Notes under the pieces: model-generated
Seen by the model: only the letters and a program-made list of their open reading frames with translations
Told to the model about the DNA's origin: nothing
The model's database searches: none
Program-made: the position numbers and the translations under genes
Assembly: GCA_038206395.1 (NCBI GenBank)
Contig: JBBRAX010000026.1
Span: 31,381-95,380 of the forward strand
Length of the DNA stretch: 64,000 nucleotides
Reading direction: 5' to 3'
From: JAGSPQ01 sp038206395
GTDB lineage: Bacteria > Myxococcota > Myxococcia > Myxococcales > Myxococcaceae
Shown: positions 58,275-64,000 of the stretch, in pieces
How the letters are laid out: every line of letters begins with the position of its first letter
How positions within the stretch are numbered: the first letter of the stretch is position 1

Positions 58275-59588
58275 CTACGGGCCTTTGGCGGCGGTGGCCT
58301 TGCCCGGCGTCGAGAGGCCGTTGAGGTAGTTGAGCGCGATCTTGAGCTGGTAGTCGGGCAGCTTGTCGGTCACGTCCCACGCCTTCAAGTTCTCGGGCAG
58401 GTTCGGCCTGAGCTTGTCAGCGACATCGCTGTCGGACTCGCCCTTGAAGTGCCGCTTCAGGTCTTTCTCGCGAAGCTGCTCGGTCTTGTTGGCCATGGTG
58501 CCTTCGGCCTCGCCGACGACGAAGTCGGGGATGATGCCCTTCTCCTGAATGCTGCGGCCGCGCGGCGTGTAGTAGCGCGCGATGGTGAGCTTCAGGCCCG
58601 AGCCGTCTTCCATCTCGATCACCGTCTGCACGCTTCCCTTCCCGAAGGTCGGCACGCCGAACACGACCGCGCGCTGGTGATCCTGCAGAGCGCCCGCGAC
58701 GATCTCGCTCGCCGAGGCGCTGCCCGCGTTGACCAGCACGACCATCGGGTACGCCTTCTCGGTGTCGCGGTCTTTGCTCTTCTCTTCCGTCACGTGCCCG
58801 CCCGCGCGGCCGCGCGTCGAGACGATCGCCAGGTTGCCCGGCAGGAAGCGGTCAGAGATCGCCACCGCCTGGTCGAGCAGGCCCCCCGGGTTGTTGCGCA
58901 GGTCGAGCACCAGGCCGCGCAGCTCTTTGCCGCCGTTCAGCGCGCGGAGCCTCTCGAGCTCTTTGAACAACGAGGCGTCCGTGCGTTCCTGGAAGTTCTT
59001 CACCTTCACGTGGCCGACGCCGTTGTAGAGCGCGCCTTCCACCGACGCGATGCGGATGTGGTCCCGCATGATCGCGAACTCACGGGGCGCGTTGAAGCCT
59101 TCACGCATGATGGTGAGCATCACCTTCTTGCCGGCCGGGCCGCGCATCTTCTGAATCGCGCGGGCGAGCTCCATGTTGCGGGTCGCCTCGTCGTCGATCT
59201 TCAGAATCTGGTCGCCCGACTTGATGCCCGCGCGCTGTGCCGGCGTGTCGTCGATGGGCGCGACCACCACGATGTTGTCGTTCTTCCGCGCGATCTCGAT
59301 GCCCAGGCCGCCGAACTCGCCTGACGTGTCGATCTTCATTTCCTTGAAGACGTCGGGCGGCATGAAGACGGTGTGCGGATCCAGGGTGTCGAGCATTCCG
59401 CGGATCGCGCCGTACATCAGCTGCTGCTCGTCGACGTTCTCGACGTAGTTGTTCTCGACGTACGACAGCACGCGCGCGAACAGCTCGAGCTGCTTGTACG
59501 TGTTCTCGCCGCGGGTGGGAGTCGGGCCGGCCGCGGCTGGCACTGCGATCAACAGGCACCACGTCAGAGCTGCGCGCCGGAAATGCAT
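58275..59588 (-). CDS. ctpA: S41-family C-terminal processing protease
   Basis: The product has 437 residues from the ATG at 59588, which has a TACAAT -10 ending 9 bases upstream. A signal peptide precedes a helical N-terminal region (YVENNYVENVDEQQLMYGAIRGML), a PDZ domain (about 85-165: FGGLGIEIARKND...GIKSGDQILKIDD) and the S41 catalytic core with RNNPGGLLDQAV, the nucleophile in GSASASE (about 294) and the catalytic Lys in FGKGSVQT (about 319). It degrades or trims periplasmic proteins, and in other bacteria controls peptidoglycan hydrolases. Placement next to envC is common in proteobacteria. Confidence 0.93.
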   Translation of the reverse strand: MHFRRAALTWCLLIAVPAAAGPTPTRGENTYKQLELFARVLSYVENNYVENVDEQQLMYGAIRGMLDTLDPHTVFMPPDVFKEMKIDTSGEFGGLGIEIARKNDNIVVVAPIDDTPAQRAGIKSGDQILKIDDEATRNMELARAIQKMRGPAGKKVMLTIMREGFNAPREFAIMRDHIRIASVEGALYNGVGHVKVKNFQERTDASLFKELERLRALNGGKELRGLVLDLRNNPGGLLDQAVAISDRFLPGNLAIVSTRGRAGGHVTEEKSKDRDTEKAYPMVVLVNAGSASASEIVAGALQDHQRAVVFGVPTFGKGSVQTVIEMEDGSGLKLTIARYYTPRGRSIQEKGIIPDFVVGEAEGTMANKTEQLREKDLKRHFKGESDSDVADKLRPNLPENLKAWDVTDKLPDYQLKIALNYLNGLSTPGKATAAKGP

Positions 59589-59597
59589 AGAACTCAG

Positions 59598-59603
59598 ATT
59601 GTA
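59598..59603 (-). promoter_or_regulatory. putative -10 element (TACAAT), leaderless type
   Basis: TACAAT on the minus strand ends 9 bases before the ctpA ATG, with no Shine-Dalgarno. The rest of the promoter would overlap the stop codon of the upstream hydrolase gene. Confidence 0.5.
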
Positions 59604-59622
59604 GGAGCGCCGGCCCTTCAAT

Positions 59623-60483
59623 TCACAGCAACCCGCTTCGCCGGCTGAAATCGATGAGCATCGTCACCAGCTCCTTCGGCTTCTCCATCTGGGGGATGTG
59701 GCCGAACCCCTCCACTTCCCGCACCTCTGCCCCCTTCGGCAGAAAGGCGCGGAAGTATTCGAGGCCTTCGTAGGGGAGCAGCTTCTCGCTCTTCCCCCAC
59801 ACCAACATCACCGGCATCTTCAGATTCCCCAGCATCTCTTCGGTCACCACGTCGTTAGGCTTCACCTCAGAGATGGCCGAACGGACCGCCGGGCTCGCGT
59901 ACATCGCTTTGAGTTGGCTCGAGAAGAGGAGCATCGGCAGCGGCGCGCTGTGGAAGAGGCGCTTCGTCAACGCCCTCGCCTCTTCCGTCGTCCTCACCTC
60001 GAACGACTTGAGCAGCGCTGTCATTCGTTCATCGCTGACCCGCGCTCCCGCGGGCGAGACGACCGCCAGGGCGACCAGGCGATCGGGCGCGTGGTGGGCC
60101 GCGAAGAGAGCCATCGCTCCGCCCAGGGAGTTGCCGACGAGGAACACCGGCTTCTTCACGACCTCGTCGAGGAACGCGACCAGCAGCTTCACCTGGTCTT
60201 GAAGCTTCAGTGCGCCACCCGCGGGAAGTGGAGAGAACCCGTTGCCCGGCAGGTCGGGCGCCCAGACCTCGCTGAAGTGTTTCGCGAGCGGGAAAAACGT
60301 CTTGTAGAACCCGTTGGCCGAGCCGCCCAGGCCATGCAGCACCACGACCGGAGGCCCCTTGCCTTCGCCCTTCACGAAGTACGTGTGAACCGGGTGGCCG
60401 TTGATCACCTTCATGCTGCTCTCGACGCCGCGCGCGACCAACACGTGCCGCAGCGCCTTGTTCACCGACATCAAGACGTCCAT
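59623..60483 (-). CDS. alpha/beta hydrolase
   Basis: The product has 286 residues from the ATG at 60483. It has VVLHGLGGSANGF (oxyanion), the nucleophile elbow GNSLGG, and GFGHIPQMEKP with the catalytic His. At the catalytic acid position, where WG-x-x-D is usual, it reads WGKSEKLLP, so a Glu may take the role. No signal peptide is seen. It lies 10 bases after envC on the same strand and 34 bases before ctpA. The substrate is unknown; lysophospholipids or short esters are typical of this branch. Confidence 0.87.
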   Translation of the reverse strand: MDVLMSVNKALRHVLVARGVESSMKVINGHPVHTYFVKGEGKGPPVVVLHGLGGSANGFYKTFFPLAKHFSEVWAPDLPGNGFSPLPAGGALKLQDQVKLLVAFLDEVVKKPVFLVGNSLGGAMALFAAHHAPDRLVALAVVSPAGARVSDERMTALLKSFEVRTTEEARALTKRLFHSAPLPMLLFSSQLKAMYASPAVRSAISEVKPNDVVTEEMLGNLKMPVMLVWGKSEKLLPYEGLEYFRAFLPKGAEVREVEGFGHIPQMEKPKELVTMLIDFSRRSGLL

Positions 60484-60493
60484 GCCGCTATTT

Positions 60494-61597
60494 CTAATCC
60501 GCCTCTATCCACGGTGACGGATCAATCGCCTGCCCCTGCTTGCGGATCTCGAAGTACAGAAACGCACCCTTGAGGCTGCCCGTGTCGCCGACGGCGGCAA
60601 TCTCTTCGCCCTCTTCGACCTCGTTTCCCGCTTCGACGAGGCTGTGCGCGAGGTGCGCGTATAGCGAGTGGTACCCCGCGCCGTGGTCGACGATGACCAG
60701 GTTGCCGTAGCCCTTCAGCCAACCCGAGAAAGCGATGGAGCCCGTGCCCACCGACAACACCTTCGCGCCCAGCCCCGCGCGGATGTCGAGGCCCTTCTGC
60801 ACCGTCACCGTGTTGAAGCGCGGGTTCACGACTTTTCCGAAGCCGACCTCGACGAGGCCATTTACCACCGGAAGAGGCAGGTGCCCCTTGCGTGCGCGGA
60901 AGCCCGAAGTGGCCGCGCTCTTCAGGTCGCCGACGAAGGCGCTCAGCTGCTTGTCCTCACGCTCGAGCTCGGCGATCACCCGGCTCACCCGCTTCTCTTC
61001 CGCCGTCGTCTGCGCGAGCAGCTCGAGGAAGCGCGCCTTGCGGAGTTTGGCCAGCGCCTGCTCGACCACCACGCCCTTCTGAAGCGCCTGCGACGTTTCC
61101 AGCAACCTCTCGAGCCGGCTCGCGGTGAGGCGCTGGTACCGGCTGATTTTGGCGAGCGACTCGAGCTCCCTTAAGTCTTTCTCGACCAGCGTCGACAGCC
61201 CCCGCTCGCGCTTCATCAGCGTCGCGAAGTCCCTGGCCGAGATCAGGCGGCTGACCCGGTCTTCGCGGCTCAGCCGGTACAGCGACTTGAGCCGAGGCCC
61301 CAGCGCCTTTTCCTTTTCCGTCGCCGCCGCGTGCGCGCTCGCCTCTTCCTTTCGCAAGCCCTCGGCCTGCACGCCCAGCGTCTTCGCGCTCTTCTCCAGC
61401 GAAGCGGCCTTCGTCGCTGAGTCTCGGAAGCGGCGCTCGAACCAGTCGAGGTTCGAGAGCAGGTCCGCGCGATCGGACTTCAGCGAATCGAAGAGCGCAC
61501 GTTCGGCGTCGAGCTTCTCGTTGAGCTCGGCCTGCTCTTCTTCGACACCCGAGCCCGGCTGGGCCGCGAGCCATGCGAGCACGACCCACGCGGTCAT
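60494..61597 (-). CDS. envC: EnvC-like murein hydrolase activator (degenerate LytM)
   Basis: The product has 367 residues from the ATG at 61597, which overlaps the ftsX stop (ATGA). A short signal peptide is followed by a long coiled coil (about 20-240) and a C-terminal LytM/M23 domain (about 255-367). The first zinc motif, H-x-G-x-D in active enzymes, reads QKGLD, so the first His is Gln, while the Asp and the later H-x-x-x-Y-x-H segment (HSLYAH) remain. Like E. coli EnvC it should activate an amidase under FtsEX control and probably not cut murein itself. Confidence 0.9.
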   Translation of the reverse strand: MTAWVVLAWLAAQPGSGVEEEQAELNEKLDAERALFDSLKSDRADLLSNLDWFERRFRDSATKAASLEKSAKTLGVQAEGLRKEEASAHAAATEKEKALGPRLKSLYRLSREDRVSRLISARDFATLMKRERGLSTLVEKDLRELESLAKISRYQRLTASRLERLLETSQALQKGVVVEQALAKLRKARFLELLAQTTAEEKRVSRVIAELEREDKQLSAFVGDLKSAATSGFRARKGHLPLPVVNGLVEVGFGKVVNPRFNTVTVQKGLDIRAGLGAKVLSVGTGSIAFSGWLKGYGNLVIVDHGAGYHSLYAHLAHSLVEAGNEVEEGEEIAAVGDTGSLKGAFLYFEIRKQGQAIDPSPWIEAD

Positions 61598-62487
61598 GAA
61601 CGCAGAAACCTGCGAACAGCGACCACGCTGCCCGATAGCCCCATCGCCACGCCCAGCGCGAGGAGCTCGAGCAACAGCCGCAGTGTGACCAGCTTCGACC
61701 CGCTGGGCAGCGCGAGAAACGCCACCACCTTTGCCGCCTGTGGTGCGCCGAACACCGCCAACGCCCACAGCGCCGCGCCCGCGAGCAATGCCGACAGCAC
61801 GCCCTGCACCATGCCTTCGAGAAGAAAGGGAGCGCGGACGAAACGGTTGGTCGCTCCGACGAGCTTCTGAATTTCGATCTCTTCCCGCCGCGCGTAGATG
61901 GCCAGCTGCAGCGTCGCGGCGACCACGACGATGGTGGTGAGGAAGACGACGGCGAACGCGACGACGCTGGCGAGCCTCAAGCCCTTCGACAAAGCGGCCA
62001 GCCGTTCGAGCGCGTCGGCCCCGTAGTCCACCGCGTCGACGAAGGTCAGCGCCCGAAGCGTCTGCGACAAGGCCTTCAGCGACTCGGCGTCGCGGGCCTG
62101 CGCAGGCAACATCACTTCGACGCTCCACGGCAGCGGGTTGGCGCCGAGCTCGGTCAGCGCCTGGCCCTGGGTGCCCAGCTGCTCTGACAAGCGGCCCAGC
62201 GCCTCTGCGGGGCTCACGACCTTCGTCGCGCCGCCGGTGCGCTGCTGCAGCGCGGCCTCGAGCTTCGCGACGTCTTCAGGCGACGTGCCGTCTTTCAAGT
62301 AGACGGTGAGCTCGACCTCGCCACCCAGGGCCGAGACGAGGCCGTCGATCTGCGCGCCGGCGATGCGGGCGAGGCCGAAACCGAAGAGGGCGATCGCGAG
62401 CGACGCAATCGCGACGACGTGAACGAAGGGGTCGCGCCACATCCCGCCCAGCGCCGTGCGGGTGAAGTAGCTGGCCCTCGCGATCAC
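61594..62487 (-). CDS. ftsX: cell division protein FtsX
   Basis: The product has 297 residues from a GTG overlapping the ftsE stop (GTGA). An N-terminal helix (about 22-42), a periplasmic domain (about 45-165) with VELTVYLKDG and NPLPWSVEVML, and three C-terminal helices fit FtsX. The ECD should contact EnvC. With FtsE it forms the ABC-like complex that couples cytoplasmic ATP hydrolysis to septal peptidoglycan splitting. Confidence 0.94.
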   Translation of the reverse strand: MIARASYFTRTALGGMWRDPFVHVVAIASLAIALFGFGLARIAGAQIDGLVSALGGEVELTVYLKDGTSPEDVAKLEAALQQRTGGATKVVSPAEALGRLSEQLGTQGQALTELGANPLPWSVEVMLPAQARDAESLKALSQTLRALTFVDAVDYGADALERLAALSKGLRLASVVAFAVVFLTTIVVVAATLQLAIYARREEIEIQKLVGATNRFVRAPFLLEGMVQGVLSALLAGAALWALAVFGAPQAAKVVAFLALPSGSKLVTLRLLLELLALGVAMGLSGSVVAVRRFLRS

Positions 62488-63179
62488 CGCTGCACCATCA
62501 GCAGGGCGGCCTTGGCGCCGCGATCTTCGGAGACCAGCGTGCCGCGCTCGAGGCGAAGGGTGCGCTTCTGGTACCGCTCGATCAGCGACGCGTCGTGGGT
62601 GGCGACGACGACAGTGGTGCCGCGCGCGTTCACGTCACACAGCAAATCCATGATCTCGACCGTCAGCGCCGGGTCGAGGTTTCCCGTCGGCTCGTCGGCG
62701 AGAAGAATCGCGGGGTCGTTGACCAGCGCGCGGGCGATGACGACGCGCTGCTGCTCACCACCCGACAGCTTCGGCGGCAGCACGTTCGCCTTGTGGTCGA
62801 GCCCCACCCGCTTGAGAATCTTCAGCGCCTTCTGTCGCACGATGTCGCGCGGCGTGCCGATGACGTCGAGCGCGAACCCCACGTTCTCGGCCACCGACCG
62901 GTTGGGCAGCAGCTTGAAGTCCTGGAAGACGACGCCGATGTTCCGCCGCAGGTACGGAATGCCGGACTCCCGAAGCCGCGCCACGTTGCGGCCCGACACG
63001 AGGACCTGGCCCCGCGTCGCCCTCTCGGCAAGGAACACCAGCTTGAGCAACGTCGTCTTCCCTGCGCCTGACGGCCCGGTGAGAAACACGAACTCGCCCT
63101 TCTGGATGTCGAGGTTGATGTCCACCAGGGTCGGCGCGTCGTTTCCGAAGGCCTTGGTGACGTGGAACATCTGAATCAT
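62484..63179 (-). CDS. ftsE: cell division ATP-binding protein FtsE
   Basis: The product has 231 residues: Walker A GPSGAGKTT, signature LSGGEQQR, Walker B ILLADEPTGNLDP and the switch His are intact. MIQMFHVTKAFGN is the usual FtsE opening. It is first in an operon ftsE-ftsX-envC-hydrolase, each gene overlapping or within 10 bases of the next. Its start codon is 20 bases from the divergent gene at 63200, with a shared -10-like hexamer between them. Confidence 0.95.
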   Translation of the reverse strand: MIQMFHVTKAFGNDAPTLVDINLDIQKGEFVFLTGPSGAGKTTLLKLVFLAERATRGQVLVSGRNVARLRESGIPYLRRNIGVVFQDFKLLPNRSVAENVGFALDVIGTPRDIVRQKALKILKRVGLDHKANVLPPKLSGGEQQRVVIARALVNDPAILLADEPTGNLDPALTVEIMDLLCDVNARGTTVVVATHDASLIERYQKRTLRLERGTLVSEDRGAKAALLMVQR

Positions 63180-63188
63180 CGCCTTGGC

Positions 63189-63194
63189 TACTTA
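63189..63194. promoter_or_regulatory. hexamer that reads as -10 on both strands
   Basis: TACTTA on the plus strand (ending 5 bases before the TTG at 63200) is TAAGTA on the minus strand (ending 9 bases before the ftsE ATG at 63179). Neither gene has a Shine-Dalgarno, and no convincing -35 is seen. Confidence 0.35.
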
Positions 63195-63199
63195 CCAAC

Positions 63200-63837
63200 T
63201 TGCCAAGTACGAAGCCGCCTTCCGTGTACCCGACGCGCTATCAACTGCAGGAACTGACCGCCCATGTCGTCGCCGCGCTCGAGCGCCGAAGGGAAGGTTT
63301 TCCCGAGTGGAATGAAGAGACCGAGGCGAGCCTGACGCTCGAGGCACAGTCGGTGCTCGCCGAGGCCGGCCGCCAGTTCGCCGAGATCGCAGACGACCAG
63401 CCGTACTGGAAACAGCTCGAGGCGACAGTGCTCAGGCCGCCCTGCCCCGCTACTTCCAGCTGGCGAAAGACCAGCAGGCGCACGAGAAGAACCGGTACGG
63501 GCTGTGGCGCGGGGGTGACGTCATCTCGCGGGCGGCCTACGCGGCGGCCGGCCTGCTCACCGCGGTCGTCATCTTCCGCACTGCGATTCCCGACTGGATC
63601 GAGCCCCTGCCGATCGCGATGTTCATCGGCGGCCCGCTGCTGCCCGACCTGCAGATCTGGTTCGCGAAGCGCAAGTACGCTTCGCGTCTGCGCGCCCTCG
63701 TCGACGACATGCGCGACGAAGCCCAGGCCCGCGCCCAATATCGGCCGCTGATGGAAGGCGAGCAATCACCCGTCGACACGTCCGTCTCTACGGAAGCGAC
63801 CTCGGCCGACCCCACCAAAGTGAAAGGAGACCGCTGA
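63200..63837 (+). pseudogene. membrane-associated protein gene with a frameshift
   Basis: Codons from 63200 (TTG) or 63224 (GTG) to about 63420 encode a helical N-terminus (RYQLQELTAHVVAALERR...QPYWKQLE). From about 63421 the coding character moves one frame back and continues GDSAQAALPRYFQLAKDQ..., then two membrane helices (about 63530-63660) and an acidic tail to the TGA at 63837. A single base missing near 63423 would explain it. The old frame stays open to 63751, so no stop reveals the break. It may be a sequencing error, a real inactivation or, less likely, programmed frameshifting. It is divergent from ftsE. Confidence 0.7.
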
Positions 63838-64000
63838 TGCGCGAGCCGTCGAAGGCCAGGCAGTACATCGTTCGAAGGAGCCGGCTGTTGTGGCCGTTGG
63901 CGGCGGTGATTTTCCTGGGGCTCTTCGGCTACGGCAGCTGCACCGTCTATGTGCATCCCGGCCAGTACGGCGTGAAGCAGGTGATCGTCGGCAGCGGCCA
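63837..64000 (+). CDS. SPFH/band-7 protein, N-terminal fragment
   Basis: The first 54 codons are visible; the gene runs off the window. The ATG overlaps the previous stop (TGATG) and follows the Shine-Dalgarno AAAGGAGA by 7 bases. A basic N-terminus is followed by one membrane helix (about 16-36) and VHPGQYGVKQVI, the characteristic opening of SPFH/prohibitin-like domains. Co-transcription with the frameshifted membrane gene is very likely. It is distinct from the SHOCT-type SPFH protein at 11026. Confidence 0.75.
   Translation, partial: MREPSKARQYIVRRSRLLWPLAAVIFLGLFGYGSCTVYVHPGQYGVKQVIVGSG

Noticed and set aside
63400..63440. Programmed -1 frameshifting
   Set aside because: I see no X-XXY-YYZ slippery heptamer in the right frame and no downstream stop close to the shift; a one-base deletion is simpler.

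Overview
The window is high-GC DNA with almost no intergenic space. It reads as an ordinary chromosomal block of a myxobacterium (Myxococcota). The evidence is two secreted proteins ending in a MYXO-CTERM-type tail (Cys-rich motif, one membrane helix, Arg cluster), Asp-Ala-Gly linkers, a eukaryotic-like Ser/Thr kinase with TPRs, FHA and REC-XRE signalling proteins, and many lipoproteins and PEGA/carboxypeptidase-regulatory-like repeat proteins. I see no rRNA, tRNA, CRISPR array, insertion sequence, prophage or integrase. No gene-free stretch exceeds 300 bases; the longest is 53957-54150.

Layout. 1-5125: end of a WD40 protein, two small lipoproteins, an arginase-family ureohydrolase divergent from a lipid A-type acyltransferase, and a secreted zinc metallopeptidase. 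5195-12811: malic enzyme, epmA-plsC, a lipoprotein resembling a dead M3 peptidase, a damaged small lipoprotein gene, an SPFH/SHOCT protein and a methyltransferase. 12808-18377: GT39-type glycosyltransferase plus a two-gene ABC-2 exporter, and a membrane-anchored protein of unknown function. 18475-24109: secreted esterase, an unknown protein coupled to a B12-binding radical SAM enzyme, and a polytopic membrane protein. 24177-36753: zinc-finger/kinase/TPR protein with a DUF1636 partner, an envelope operon (rhomboid, LolA-like, outer-membrane barrel, membrane-fused spermidine-synthase-like protein), and an FHA protein with a REC-XRE regulator. 36750-44405: biotin carboxylase, biotin carrier and enoyl-CoA hydratase, then an unknown protein, FadL and a VolA-like surface lipase. 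44524-54765: membrane protein, RpoH-type sigma factor, DEAD-box helicase, and a polysaccharide/cell-surface cluster. 54799-64000: ddl, a PEGA protein, ctpA, an alpha/beta hydrolase, envC-ftsX-ftsE, a frameshifted membrane gene and the start of an SPFH protein.

Many genes in same-strand runs overlap by 4 bases (ATGA, GTGA or TTGA), implying translational coupling. The most striking window-wide feature is start-site architecture. About eighteen genes have a TAnnnT-like -10 element ending only 5-11 bases before the start codon and no Shine-Dalgarno sequence, which suggests leaderless mRNAs. Five other genes carry a clear Shine-Dalgarno. In three divergent pairs the two start codons are only 20-32 bases apart and the two -10 elements overlap.

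The findings I consider most interesting are the leaderless and overlapping divergent promoters, the VolA-like lipase with FadL, the apparently inactivated M3-like lipoprotein, the interrupted lipoprotein at 10726-10983, the rhomboid/LolA/barrel/SpeE-like operon and the REC-XRE regulator. All functional statements come from reading motifs by eye; no database search was possible.
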